Source: Pseudomonas sp. IPO3778
GTDB taxonomy: Bacteria > Pseudomonadota > Gammaproteobacteria > Pseudomonadales > Pseudomonadaceae
Assembly (NCBI RefSeq): GCF_013386825.1
Contig: NZ_JACARC010000052.1
Coordinates: 1 to 64,000, forward strand
DNA: 64,000 nucleotides
Direction: 5' to 3'
The translations under genes and the position numbers were made by a program. How positions within the stretch are numbered: position 1 is the first letter of the stretch; every line of letters starts with the position of its first letter. The notes under the pieces were generated by a model that had not been told where the DNA came from, searched no databases, and worked only from the letters and a program-made list of their open reading frames with translations. Shown here in pieces: positions 52,657 to 61,836 of this stretch.

Positions 52657-55290
52657 ATGACGGCACAGCCTGCGACGAACATTCTGGAAACGATTGAAGG
52701 CCAGCGCCTGGCCAGGGACGACGCCGAACGCTGGCGTGACTGGGGCCCCTACCTGAGCGAGCGGCAATGGGGCACCGTGCGCGAAGACTACAGCGCCGAC
52801 GGCGATGCCTGGCGTTACTTCCCCCACGAACATGCCCGCAGCCGCGCCTACCGCTGGGGCGAGGATGGCCTGGCGGGTTTCAGCGACAAGGCCCAACGCT
52901 GGTGCCTGGGCCTGGCGCTGTGGAACGAGCACGACGCGATCATCAAGGAGCGCCTGTTCGGGCTGAACAACGCCGAGGGCAACCACGGTGAAGACGTCAA
53001 GGAACTGTACTTTTTCGTCGATGGCGTGCCGAGCCATGCCTACATGCGCATGCTCTACAAATACCCCCACGCGGCCTATCCCTACGACGACCTGATCACC
53101 GAAAACGCCCGGCGTGGCCTGGGGGATGCCGAATACGAAATCCTCGACACCGGGGTGTTCGAAGACAACCGCTATTGCGACGTCACCATCGAATACGCCA
53201 AGCACCAGCCTGATGACGTGTTCATGCGCATCACCGTGCACAACCGTTCGGACCGGCCCACGCGCTTGCAGGTGTTGCCGCACCTGTGGGCGCGCAACGA
53301 CTGGAGCTGGACCGCAGATGCGCCCAAACCCGAGTTACGCCTTGAGGGGGAACAGGTGGTGGCGCGGCATCATGAATTGTCCGATCGCCACCTGAGTGCC
53401 TGGGGCCAGGACGGTGTGGAGTGGCTGTTCTGCGAGAACGAAACCAACTTCCCCAAGCTGGACGGGCAGCCTGCGCCGGGGCCGTTCAAGGACGGGATCA
53501 ACGACTACGTGACCACGGGGGCGCAAACGGCGATTCGCCGGGATTCGGGCACCAAGGTTGCTGCCCGTTTCATCCTGGAACTGGCGGGCCAGGAGAGCAA
53601 AACCCTGTACCTGCGTTTCGCCCCGGCGGATGCGCCCTGGATCAATGCGCGCAAGCTGTTCGAAACGCGCCGCCAGGAGACCGATGACTTCTACGGGGCG
53701 CTGCAACAGGGCATCGCCGATGAAGACGCGCGCAATGTACAGCGCCAGGCCCTGGCCGGGTTGCTGTGGTCCAAGCAGCTGTATTACTTCGACGTGAATC
53801 AATGGCTCGACGGCGATCCGGGCCAGCCGGCGCCGCCGCCCGAGCGCCTGCATATCCGCAATACCCATTGGCGGCACCTGTCGAATTTCGACATCCTCTC
53901 GATGCCCGACACCTGGGAATACCCGTGGTACGCCTCGTGGGACCAGGGTTTTCAGGCGGTGGCCTTTGCCCTGATCGATCCCGGTTATGCCAAGCAGCAG
54001 CTGTTGTTGCTGGTGAAAGACCGCTTCATGCACCCCAACGGGCAACTGCCGGCCTACGAGTGGCGTTTCGACGACGCCAACCCGCCGGTGCATGCCTGGG
54101 CCAGCTGGCGTGTGTACCAGCAGGACAAGGCGCTGAAGGGCGTGGGCGATATGGATTTTCTGGAGCGGATCTTCCACAAGCTGCTGCTGAATTTTTCCTG
54201 GTGGGTCAACCGCAAGGACGCCGAGGGCCGCAACCTGTTCCAGGGCGGGTTCCTCGGGCTGGACAATATCGCGTTGTTCGACCGCTCGGCCGACCTGCCG
54301 CCGGGTTATCAGTTGGACCAGGCCGATGGCACGGCCTGGGTGGCCGCCTATGCCCTGGACTTGATGCGTATCGGCCTGGAGCTGGCCAAACGCAACGTGG
54401 TGTACGTGGACATTGCGGTGAAGTTCTTCGAGCACTTCCTGTACATCGCCGGGGCGATCAACCGCGTGGACGACAGCGCCGAAGGGTTGTGGGATGAGCA
54501 GGACCAGTTTTTTTACGACGTGCTGCACCGTCCTGGCGGTGAAAGCGAGCCGGTGCGGTTGCGGTCCATCGTCGGGCTGATGCCGCTGTTTGCGGTGCTG
54601 GTGCTGGAGCAGCGTGAACATGAAGGGCTGGAGGGGCTGCGTGAGCGGCTGCTGGGGTTTATGAAGCACCGGCCAGACCTGGCCAAGCTGGTGTCGCGCT
54701 GGAACGAGCCGGGGCAGGGCAATCGCCTGTTGCTGGCGTTGTTGCGGGGTGAGCGGACCAAGGACTTGCTGCGGCGGATGCTGGATGAGTCCGAGTTTCT
54801 CTCGACGTTTGGGGTGCGTTCGCTGTCCAAAGCGTTTGCCGAGGAACCGCTGGCGCTGAAGATGAATGGCAACACGCTGTGTGCCCGGTATGAGCCGGCG
54901 GAGTCGGATTCGCGGTTGTACGGCGGCAACTCCAATTGGCGCGGGCCGCTGTGGATGCCGGTGAATTACATGCTGATCGAGTCGCTGCGGGAGTTTCATC
55001 GTTACTACGCGGATAATTTTTCGGTGGAGTATCCGGCGGGGAGTGGGTATCTGGCTTCGTTGGAGGAGGTGGCGGACGGTCTCAGTCAGCGGCTGACGCG
55101 GTTGTTTCTGCGGGATGAAAACGGTTCAAGGCCGTCGATGGTGGGGTATGCGCAGCTGGAGGCGGATCCGGCCAGTCGCGATCTGGTGTTGTTCCATGAG
55201 TACTTTCATGGCGAGACCGGGCGTGGGTTGGGGGCTTCGCATCAGACGGGGTGGAGTGCGTTGGTGGCGCTGTTGTTGCAGCCGCGGTAG
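52657..55290 (+). CDS. GH63-like glucosidase (MGH1-like glycoside hydrolase)
   Basis: 877 aa from MTAQPATNILETIEGQRLAR; upstream frame is not credible. It shows the (alpha/alpha)6 barrel signature of GH63-type enzymes: LSMPDTWEYPWYASWDQGFQ near residue 430, FMHPNGQLPAYEWRFDDANP near 460 and GNSNWRGPLWMPVNYMLIES near 755. No signal peptide. It probably cleaves an alpha-glucoside in the cytosol; an acid/base Asp in SWDQGFQ and a Glu in AYEWRF are candidate catalytic residues. Substrate unknown. Confidence 0.88.
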   Translation: MTAQPATNILETIEGQRLARDDAERWRDWGPYLSERQWGTVREDYSADGDAWRYFPHEHARSRAYRWGEDGLAGFSDKAQRWCLGLALWNEHDAIIKERLFGLNNAEGNHGEDVKELYFFVDGVPSHAYMRMLYKYPHAAYPYDDLITENARRGLGDAEYEILDTGVFEDNRYCDVTIEYAKHQPDDVFMRITVHNRSDRPTRLQVLPHLWARNDWSWTADAPKPELRLEGEQVVARHHELSDRHLSAWGQDGVEWLFCENETNFPKLDGQPAPGPFKDGINDYVTTGAQTAIRRDSGTKVAARFILELAGQESKTLYLRFAPADAPWINARKLFETRRQETDDFYGALQQGIADEDARNVQRQALAGLLWSKQLYYFDVNQWLDGDPGQPAPPPERLHIRNTHWRHLSNFDILSMPDTWEYPWYASWDQGFQAVAFALIDPGYAKQQLLLLVKDRFMHPNGQLPAYEWRFDDANPPVHAWASWRVYQQDKALKGVGDMDFLERIFHKLLLNFSWWVNRKDAEGRNLFQGGFLGLDNIALFDRSADLPPGYQLDQADGTAWVAAYALDLMRIGLELAKRNVVYVDIAVKFFEHFLYIAGAINRVDDSAEGLWDEQDQFFYDVLHRPGGESEPVRLRSIVGLMPLFAVLVLEQREHEGLEGLRERLLGFMKHRPDLAKLVSRWNEPGQGNRLLLALLRGERTKDLLRRMLDESEFLSTFGVRSLSKAFAEEPLALKMNGNTLCARYEPAESDSRLYGGNSNWRGPLWMPVNYMLIESLREFHRYYADNFSVEYPAGSGYLASLEEVADGLSQRLTRLFLRDENGSRPSMVGYAQLEADPASRDLVLFHEYFHGETGRGLGASHQTGWSALVALLLQPR

Positions 55291-55340
55291 GAGGCCAATC
55301 CGTTGAGCGTGTAGAAACAAAGGCAAAATCAAAAGCTGGA

Positions 55341-55721
55341 GCGGGCACGGTCCACGGTAGGAGCTGGCTTGCCTGCGAAGGTCGTTAATGATGACGCTGG
55401 CAGCCTGGTTCAACGCGGCGCTCTCAGGTTTCTCGCGAGCAAGCTCGCTCCTACAAGAAGCCGGAGAGCGGGCACGGTCCACTGTAGGCGCTGGCTTGCC
55501 TGCGAAGGTCGTTAATGATGATGCTGGCAGCCTGATTCAACGCGGCGCTCTCAGGTTTCTCGCGAGCAAGCTCGCTCCTACAAGAAGCCGGAGAGCGGGC
55601 ACGGTCCACTGTAGGAGCTGGCTTGCCTGCGAAGGTCGTTAACGATGACGCTGGCAGCCTGATTCAACGCGGCGCGCTCAGGTTTCTCGCGAGCAAGCTC
55701 GCTCCTACAAGAAGCCAGAAA
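55341..55721. repeat. 127-bp tandem repeat, three copies, each carrying a REP doublet
   Basis: Copies begin GCGGGCACGGTCCAC at 55341, 55468 and 55595, exactly 127 bases apart. Each holds GTAGGAGCTGGCTTGCCTGC early and TCGCGAGCAAGCTCGCTCCT late, an inverted BIME pair. The copies differ at only a few bases, so the amplification is recent. Confidence 0.92.
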
Positions 55722-55722
55722 C

Positions 55723-55751
55723 GACAAATCCCGCCATTGGCGGGATTTGTC
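55723..55751. terminator. bidirectional intrinsic terminator
   Basis: GACAAATCCCGCC pairs perfectly with GGCGGGATTTGTC around ATT. It lies 18 bases past the SCP2 stop and serves that gene; it could also stop transcription from the left. Confidence 0.8.
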
Positions 55752-55768
55752 ATTTAAAACAGGCTTGA

Positions 55769-56083
55769 TCAGGCCGGGAACAGCTCGCTCAATTTCATGG
55801 CCAGCATCATGTCGCCTTCAGTGCGCAGTTTGCCGCCCATGAAGGCTTGCATGCCGTCGGTTTCGCCGCTGACGATGCCTTTCATGGTGTCGCCGTCCAT
55901 CACCAGGGTGACCTGGGCGTCGGGGTTTTCACCTTCCAGCAGTTCGCAGGTTTTGTTTTTTACCACCAGCGAGAAGTTCTGGGTGTCGTCGATACGGAAA
56001 CCGAACACCAGGTCCAGGCCGTCGGCAGCGGCTGGGTTGAATTTGGCTTTCATTGCTTCTACGGCTTTAGCTACGTCAGTCAT
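55769..56083 (-). CDS. SCP2 sterol-binding-domain protein
   Basis: 104 aa from MTDVAKAVEAMKAKFNPAAA. The start is set at this ATG, because the frame upstream lacks family sequence. The SCP2 fold is seen in LVFGFRIDDTQNFSLVVKNK, PDAQVTLVMDGDTMKGIVSG and the end FMGGKLRTEGDMMLAMKLSE. Bacterial members bind fatty acids or other lipids, but their role is not settled. It is 55 bases after the phosphatase gene on the same strand and may share its transcript. Confidence 0.9.
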   Translation of the reverse strand: MTDVAKAVEAMKAKFNPAAADGLDLVFGFRIDDTQNFSLVVKNKTCELLEGENPDAQVTLVMDGDTMKGIVSGETDGMQAFMGGKLRTEGDMMLAMKLSELFPA

Positions 56084-56138
56084 GGTTTCGATCCTTTTGG
56101 GTGAGTCCAGTGACCTTGGGGTCACGGTTGGCCGCAAT

Positions 56139-56849
56139 TCATCGGTAGGTGATGAGCTGCGGCGCCTTCAACAGTTGCAAGTGGGTATGGCTGTTGAAGG
56201 AAGCCAGTGCCACCTCGCGACCTCGGAATTTCAGGTGGTTGAGCGAGGTGTTAACAATTTGCCAGTTCAGTTCGAAGGCCTGTGTGGCAGGCATTCGGGT
56301 AATCAGGTGGAGCAGGGCGGTGATGGTGCCGCCGGAGGTGAATACGGCGATTTTGTCGCGGTTGTCGGCGGCTTCAAGAAGGCGTTGCAGGCCACCCTGG
56401 ACACGCTCGACAAACCCCAGCCAGCTTTCCAGGCCCGGCGGGTCGTAAGTGCCGGCCAGCCAGCGTTCGATGATCAGGGAGAAGATGCGCTGGAACTCGC
56501 CACGGTTTTGCGCGGCGTTGCGCAGGATGTGCAGGGCTTCGGGTTCGCTGTGCAGCAAGTCCGGGAGCAGGGCGCGAATGATGGCCTCGGCGTCGAATTC
56601 GTTGAACGCGCTGTCGATTTCCAGCGGCGGTACCGGCAGGCCGAGGGCGCTGTATTGTTCGAAGGCGGCGGTGGCGGTGTGTTGTTGCCGGCGCAGGTCG
56701 CCCGACACGCAACGGTCGAAGCGCAGGCCCAGTTCCGCCAGGTGGCTGCCCAGCACGTGCGCCTGTTGCACACCGATGGGCGACAGCACGTCGTAGTCGT
56801 CTGCACCGAAGGAGGCTTGGCCATGTCGAATCAGGTAAATGCTGCCCAC
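56139..56849 (-). CDS. histidine phosphatase-family protein
   Basis: 236 aa. The catalytic RHG motif is in YLIRHGQASFGADDYDVLSP at the very N-terminus, and the later His is in IAVFTSGGTITALLHL, where the usual H-G pair reads TSGGT. Members remove phosphate from small molecules or proteins. Loss of the second His context is a possible oddity but alignment is needed. It is upstream of the SCP2 gene in the same direction. Confidence 0.85.
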   Translation of the reverse strand: MGSIYLIRHGQASFGADDYDVLSPIGVQQAHVLGSHLAELGLRFDRCVSGDLRRQQHTATAAFEQYSALGLPVPPLEIDSAFNEFDAEAIIRALLPDLLHSEPEALHILRNAAQNRGEFQRIFSLIIERWLAGTYDPPGLESWLGFVERVQGGLQRLLEAADNRDKIAVFTSGGTITALLHLITRMPATQAFELNWQIVNTSLNHLKFRGREVALASFNSHTHLQLLKAPQLITYR

Positions 56850-56950
56850 GTCCGTTTTCCCGGTACGTTGAAAGTCTGGCGAGGTTATGGCGATGCCGGG
56901 AAGCTGTCAATGAAAAAACATACGCTTGTTTTAAAAGCTCGTTAGAGGCC

Positions 56951-56968
56951 AGCCCCGGCACCGGGGCT
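56951..56968. terminator. hairpin after the tpsA gene
   Basis: AGCCCCGG-CA-CCGGGGCT is a perfect 8-bp stem 20 bases past the tpsA stop on its strand. T tract is weak. Confidence 0.5.
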
Positions 56969-56988
56969 GCACCGCTTGCTTGCCGCGG

Positions 56989-59900
56989 TCAGCGGCCTTT
57001 TTGATCAACCCCGCTGGTCAGTAATTGGTTTTGGTCGTGCCCGCCGATACGCAGCAGGCCGGTATTGAACTGCTCGTCGGCCAGGCTTTGCGGATCACGC
57101 TCTTGGGTGAATTCCTTGTACAGCGCCTGGCCCAGCAGCAAAGGGGAAGAGGAGACATTAAGGCCCAGGTCTGTGCGCTGGTCGCGGCCACTCAAGTCCT
57201 TGCCGGTGACCGACGCGCCACCCAGGTCCACGGCGCCATCGCTGGAGCCGATCCGTGCGCCCAGCAGGTCGACACGGCCCGCCACCTGCACACCCACACC
57301 GTCACGGCCCTGGATCCCTGAAGCTTCGGCCACGGTGTCGTTGCGAGTACGGCTGAAGTCCGCCAGCAAGGTCGGGGTGACATCGCGGTTTTCCGGGTTC
57401 TGGAACAGCAGGTCCTTGAAGCGGTCGCGGGAGGCGCCCGGGCGGTCAGTACTTTTGGCCAGCACCTTGTCCTTGAGTGCCTGGGTTTTGTCGGCGGCTT
57501 TTTCGTAGAGTTTTTTGCTGGTGTCTTTCAGGGAGCTGCCGAGCGGGCCGGCAGCAACGCTGGCCTTATCAATGCCGCCGGCCGGGTTTTTCTCGGTGGT
57601 CAATTGCGCATCCACGTTCAGCGTCAATTGCCGCACCTGATCTTGCCGGCTCTCGACCACCAGGTCGCCGCCAACCTTCCCGCTGACCTCGCCGGCCGTG
57701 ACGGTAGCGCCCAGCAGGCGCGTATCGCCCCGGCTGTCGAGTTGCACCCGGTCAGCCTGCAGGCGTGTGTTGTCGTGGGTTTGGCTGTCCAGTTGGTCGA
57801 TGCCGCCCTTTGCGCGGGCGAACAGGCCTGAGCCGTTGCCCGACGACTCCGAGCTGCGAGTGAGGCTGGCGCCCAGCCCGGCGGTCAGGGATTGGTTGTC
57901 GCGCTGCGCATCGGAGACGGCGGATTCCAGGATCAGCTCGCCGCCAGTGGCCGCCAGCTCGAACGCCCTGGCCTTGCCTTGCACCCCTTGCAGGCGCACG
58001 TTGCGGCCTTCGATTTGCACTGTGCCGCGACTGTCAAGGCTGCCACCCCGTTGCAGGGTACTGCGTTCATCAATGCGGCCCACGCCGCCCTGGATACCGA
58101 ACCCGCCGCTTGTGCCGCTGGCGGTGTCGCTTTGCGTGGCCTTGACGCTCACCCGTGCACCACCGCCGAGGTTGCCGCCCGTGGCCGAATGGGTGTCGAC
58201 ACCGGCCAGGAACTCAACGTCACCGCCGGCCTTGAGCCGCACCTCGCCGCTGTCGCGTTCGGCTGAGCCGATTTGCGTGCCCTGCAGCGTCAGGTCCTGC
58301 CCGGCGATGATCTCGGTCAGGCCTTCGGCGAACAGGCGTGCTTCACGGCCCTGGGTGTCTTCGACCTCCAGCCAGGCCTTGTCGAGCTGGCCGCCCGCGT
58401 TGGCCTTTTTCAGGGTGTCGGGGCTGGTGCCGGCTTCCACCCAGCCAAACCCGCCCAGGGTGGTTTCATCGCTGGTTTGCCAGTCGCGGGCCTCGGTAAA
58501 GCGCAGGGACCCGGGCGTGCGGATTTTCAGGTCGCCCTGGCCGGCATCCATACGGGTGCCCTCATACCGGCCATCCGTACCCAGTTGCACCTGGATCCCG
58601 TACTTGCCCTCCAGGCTGCCGGGTACGGCGGTGCCAGTGGCCTGGCGCAGGTCGAAACTGCCCCCCGAGCCGAGGATCCGCGCGTTGATGTCGCTGCCGG
58701 TGGTGGTATAGGCCCGCAATGCGGTGTCGACATCGGTGCCCTTGTCCCGGCTGAAGGTGGTGTTTTCAGCGGCTGCAAACGTATGGCTCCCGGCGCTGAT
58801 TGCCAGCGTGCCGTCGGTGGCCACGTAGCGGGTGCCGGTGTCGGTCAGCGCGCCGTCGACGTTGATGTTGATCGCGCCGCCCTCGAACTCACTCACCACC
58901 GCCGTGGTGGCGCCCGACTCGGCGCGGCTGTCCAGGACGTTGACCGCCAGGTCGATACCGAGGTTGGGCGGGTCCAGCGCATCCAGCACCGAGGGTTGGT
59001 AGACCTTGGTCTGGTCGATTCCGTCCACCACTTTCTTGATCGGCCGGGTCACGTCCTTGTACTCGAGGTTGGCGCCGACACTGAGGCTCCAGTGGTCGAC
59101 CTCCCGCGTCTCCACCGTGCTGTCGTACACCGCACGATTTTCCAGGCTGCCTGCACTGATATTCAGCTCGCCGCCGGCCTTGACCTTGGCGGCCTCGGTG
59201 ACGAGTTGGCCCTGGCCATCACCGGCGTTCAGGTTGAGGTTGCCCGCCGCCGTCAGGTGGCTCGATTGAACTGTGCGGGTGTCGGTGGTCGTCACGGCCT
59301 TGTCCTTGTCGACCTGCCAGCCACCGCCTGCGCGGTCCATGCCGCCGGTGTAGAACTGCCCCAGGCTGAGGCTGTTTTCCTCGACCACCCGCCGGTTGTT
59401 ATCCGCCTCGCTCAGCACGTCGATGGACTGGGCCGCCAGGTTCAAATCGCCGTCGGTGGCGGTCACGTCGGAACCCTTGACCAACAGTTTTTCGCCGGCG
59501 GTGATGTCCACGCTGCCGCCACTGAGTTGGCTGCCCTCGTGGGTGAGTGTGTCCTCGGTGGTGGTGGTTTGCTGCTGGGTGTAGTTGACCCCGGCCTGGT
59601 ATTGCTCCGACCCTTTGATTCCGGGCGCGGTTTCCTTGGTTTCGCCGGCTGAGGCGGAGAAGCCATGGCGGTCCGTTTCAGTGAGGGTCTTTTCGAGGTT
59701 CTGCCCGGCCAGCAAGTTAATGTCGCGGGCGGCCTCCAGTTCGAGCCTGCCTTGGGCCGACACCTCCGAGGCGGTGACGTTCAGGTCGCTGGCGCTCTGC
59801 AGGCGCAGGTTGCTTTGGGAGTGCACCTGGCTGCGGACCTGAGTGGTGGTGTCCTTACGCTCGCGGGTCTGGTCCTTGAGCAGGCCGAAGAGCTTGCTGT

Positions 59901-61722
59901 CGGTGACGGACTTGTCCGACGTCACCAGGTTTTGCGCGCCGTCGATGCTCAGGGCGCCGCTGGTGCTGATCAGCAGTGCATCCTTCATGCCCACGACCTG
60001 GCTGCCACTGATGGCGACATTTTCGGAGCGCAGCCGCAAGGTGCCGTTGGCCTCCACCCGGCTGCCGACCACGAGGTCTTCGCTGCGCTCGTCCTTCAGG
60101 TTCTCGCCGAAAAAGCTGCCGGAGAGCAGGTCACCTTCGTAGTCTTTTTGCCAGTTCTCCTGCACGACCCGGGTGGTGCCGATGTCCACCTTGCCCCCGG
60201 CGTCCATCGTCAGGTCGCCCTGGCTCACGACCTCGCTGCCGAGTACTTGCAGGTCCTGCTGGCTGCTCAACCGCATCGCGCCGCCGCTGGTGAGGCTGCT
60301 GCTGCGGGCGGTTTCGATCTTTTCGGTTTTGTCGTAGTCGCCGCGCCAGAGGTTCTTGCGGTGGTTGAGGGTTTCGCGGGTTTCCTTCGAGTCATTCAGT
60401 GCGCTCAGGCGCAGGTTCTTGCCGGCCTCGGCCTGAACGGTACCGCCGGCACTGGCGGTGGAGGCCTTGAGCTCGATGTTGTCGCCGGCCTTCAGGGTCA
60501 GGTCGGCGCGGGCCGTGAGGGTGCTGCCCCGTTGCTGGAGGCGGGTCTCGGTGGTTTTTTTGTCGTAGGTCTCGGTGGTGATGAACAGGAATTTCGTGTC
60601 CCATTCTTCCCGTTGTTCGGTTTTGCGGGAGCTGGTGACGGCGTCAAGGCGCAGGTCGCCCCCGGCGCTGGCCTCAATGTTGCGGCCGTTGACGTCGGTG
60701 GCGGTGAGCACCAGGTCATCGTTGGCCTGCAACCGCACATCACCGTTGTCGCTGTTCAGCAACGTGGGTTTGGCGATCAGCGACTGCGCCTGGGTAGTGC
60801 CGGTAATGTCCAGGTCACCGGCCGAGGTCACCGTCAGGTCCGCCATGGCCAGCAGCGGCGCGGCCACCTTGACCCCGGCGCCGTCGACGGTGCTGATGAT
60901 AGTGATCCGCCCGGCCTGCATCGCGCCAAACAGTTGTGCATCCACGGGCGGCCTGGCCGGCTGGCGGACTTGTTGGACCCGCCGATCGTCGTAGGCCACC
61001 TGGTTGAAGCCCATGATCACATTCAGGTCGCCCCGTGCGTCGGTGCTGCCGGTGACATCGATACGCGGTGCAATCAGGTCAATGGCGCCGGCCATATTAC
61101 TCAGCCCGCGATCACCCACAATCAGCTCGTTGCGCGCCTCAACCGTGGTGAGGCGGGCAAGGCGCCCGTCCTCGAACTCCGGGCTGCCCACCACAAAAGC
61201 CGCCCGTGGCGTGTTGATGAAGCTGGCGCCATTGACGTTGATGCCATTGGGGTTGGCCAGCACATAGTCGGCGGCCCGACCGAAGATCTCCTGCGGGCCG
61301 TTGATGCTCGAACTGTTGCGGCTGATCACTTCGTTGAGAATCAGGCTCGCGTCGCGGCCATTGAACTGCGGGTTGGCCCCCAGTTGCCCGGCCAATTGCG
61401 ACGGGCCCGCCACCGTTGAGTTATTCAGCACCAGCCCCTGGCGTTCAACGTCGTAGTTCAGGAACTGGTTATGGGAAAGCCCCGCCGCGTTCGGGGCAAC
61501 GATATTGACCACCGGCACTCCTTGTTGGGTGGAAACTGTGGCGCCGCCGGGCGCCGGGACCGGGCCCTGCGGGGTGGACGCAGCCAGGGTCACTGTCACG
61601 GTCGCCCCGCTGGCGGCCATGGCGGGCTGCATGTAGTGGACAACGACCAGGCCGCACACCATCCAGCGCAGGGTCTGGCAGGGTTTGAGGGCGGCCGGGG
61701 GCAGGTGTACGGCTTTTTTCAT
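56989..61722 (-). CDS. two-partner secretion exoprotein (TpsA, filamentous haemagglutinin-like)
   Basis: 1577 aa. The N-terminal region MKKAVHLPPAALKPCQTLRW...QPAMAASG is an extended signal peptide. The TPS secretion domain follows: NIVAPNAAGLSHNQFLNYDV, GPQEIFGRAADYVLANPNGI and NVNGASFINTPRAAFVVG. The rest consists of haemagglutinin-type beta repeats rich in D, G and T (for example ENVAISGSQVVGMKDALLIS). It ends DQNQLLTSGVDQKGR with no recognisable C-terminal toxin or VENN motif. It is exported by the TpsB protein encoded just upstream and probably acts in adhesion. Confidence 0.9.
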   Translation of the reverse strand: MKKAVHLPPAALKPCQTLRWMVCGLVVVHYMQPAMAASGATVTVTLAASTPQGPVPAPGGATVSTQQGVPVVNIVAPNAAGLSHNQFLNYDVERQGLVLNNSTVAGPSQLAGQLGANPQFNGRDASLILNEVISRNSSSINGPQEIFGRAADYVLANPNGINVNGASFINTPRAAFVVGSPEFEDGRLARLTTVEARNELIVGDRGLSNMAGAIDLIAPRIDVTGSTDARGDLNVIMGFNQVAYDDRRVQQVRQPARPPVDAQLFGAMQAGRITIISTVDGAGVKVAAPLLAMADLTVTSAGDLDITGTTQAQSLIAKPTLLNSDNGDVRLQANDDLVLTATDVNGRNIEASAGGDLRLDAVTSSRKTEQREEWDTKFLFITTETYDKKTTETRLQQRGSTLTARADLTLKAGDNIELKASTASAGGTVQAEAGKNLRLSALNDSKETRETLNHRKNLWRGDYDKTEKIETARSSSLTSGGAMRLSSQQDLQVLGSEVVSQGDLTMDAGGKVDIGTTRVVQENWQKDYEGDLLSGSFFGENLKDERSEDLVVGSRVEANGTLRLRSENVAISGSQVVGMKDALLISTSGALSIDGAQNLVTSDKSVTDSKLFGLLKDQTRERKDTTTQVRSQVHSQSNLRLQSASDLNVTASEVSAQGRLELEAARDINLLAGQNLEKTLTETDRHGFSASAGETKETAPGIKGSEQYQAGVNYTQQQTTTTEDTLTHEGSQLSGGSVDITAGEKLLVKGSDVTATDGDLNLAAQSIDVLSEADNNRRVVEENSLSLGQFYTGGMDRAGGGWQVDKDKAVTTTDTRTVQSSHLTAAGNLNLNAGDGQGQLVTEAAKVKAGGELNISAGSLENRAVYDSTVETREVDHWSLSVGANLEYKDVTRPIKKVVDGIDQTKVYQPSVLDALDPPNLGIDLAVNVLDSRAESGATTAVVSEFEGGAININVDGALTDTGTRYVATDGTLAISAGSHTFAAAENTTFSRDKGTDVDTALRAYTTTGSDINARILGSGGSFDLRQATGTAVPGSLEGKYGIQVQLGTDGRYEGTRMDAGQGDLKIRTPGSLRFTEARDWQTSDETTLGGFGWVEAGTSPDTLKKANAGGQLDKAWLEVEDTQGREARLFAEGLTEIIAGQDLTLQGTQIGSAERDSGEVRLKAGGDVEFLAGVDTHSATGGNLGGGARVSVKATQSDTASGTSGGFGIQGGVGRIDERSTLQRGGSLDSRGTVQIEGRNVRLQGVQGKARAFELAATGGELILESAVSDAQRDNQSLTAGLGASLTRSSESSGNGSGLFARAKGGIDQLDSQTHDNTRLQADRVQLDSRGDTRLLGATVTAGEVSGKVGGDLVVESRQDQVRQLTLNVDAQLTTEKNPAGGIDKASVAAGPLGSSLKDTSKKLYEKAADKTQALKDKVLAKSTDRPGASRDRFKDLLFQNPENRDVTPTLLADFSRTRNDTVAEASGIQGRDGVGVQVAGRVDLLGARIGSSDGAVDLGGASVTGKDLSGRDQRTDLGLNVSSSPLLLGQALYKEFTQERDPQSLADEQFNTGLLRIGGHDQNQLLTSGVDQKGR

Positions 61723-61804
61723 GACGAAACCTTTTTTTGATTGTTGTTATGGGGTTGCGTGCACTGTCCTTACTGCTCCTTGCGAGCACGGTTGAAGCCT
61801 CCTC

Positions 61805-61827
61805 GGGTATCGCTCCGCAATACCCGT
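61805..61827. other. hairpin between tpsB and tpsA
   Basis: CGGGTAT pairs with ATACCCG 10 bases past the tpsB stop and 80 before the tpsA start. Without a T run it is more likely an mRNA-stability or ratio-setting element than a terminator. Confidence 0.4.
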
Positions 61828-61836
61828 CCTACGGGT

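Larger units (their letters stand above)
55291..55768. other. 478-base repeat-rich intergenic region
   Basis: Between the glucosidase and SCP2 gene ends lie nearly three copies of a 127-base tandem repeat and one terminator. No credible gene is seen. Confidence 0.8.

Noticed and set aside
53335..54999. Long minus-strand open frame antisense to the glucosidase
   Set aside because: No family match, and the sense gene is well supported over its entire length.
55341..55721. CRISPR-like array
   Set aside because: The 127-base units are near-identical throughout, with no short repeats separated by unique spacers and no cas genes nearby.
56139..56849. Phosphoglycerate mutase (GpmA) assignment
   Set aside because: Only the RHG superfamily motif is clear; length and other motifs do not support a glycolytic mutase.
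59665..61419. Long plus-strand open frame antisense to tpsA
   Set aside because: Low-complexity Val/Gly/Asp/Leu composition typical of antisense frames in a repeat-rich gene; no family features.
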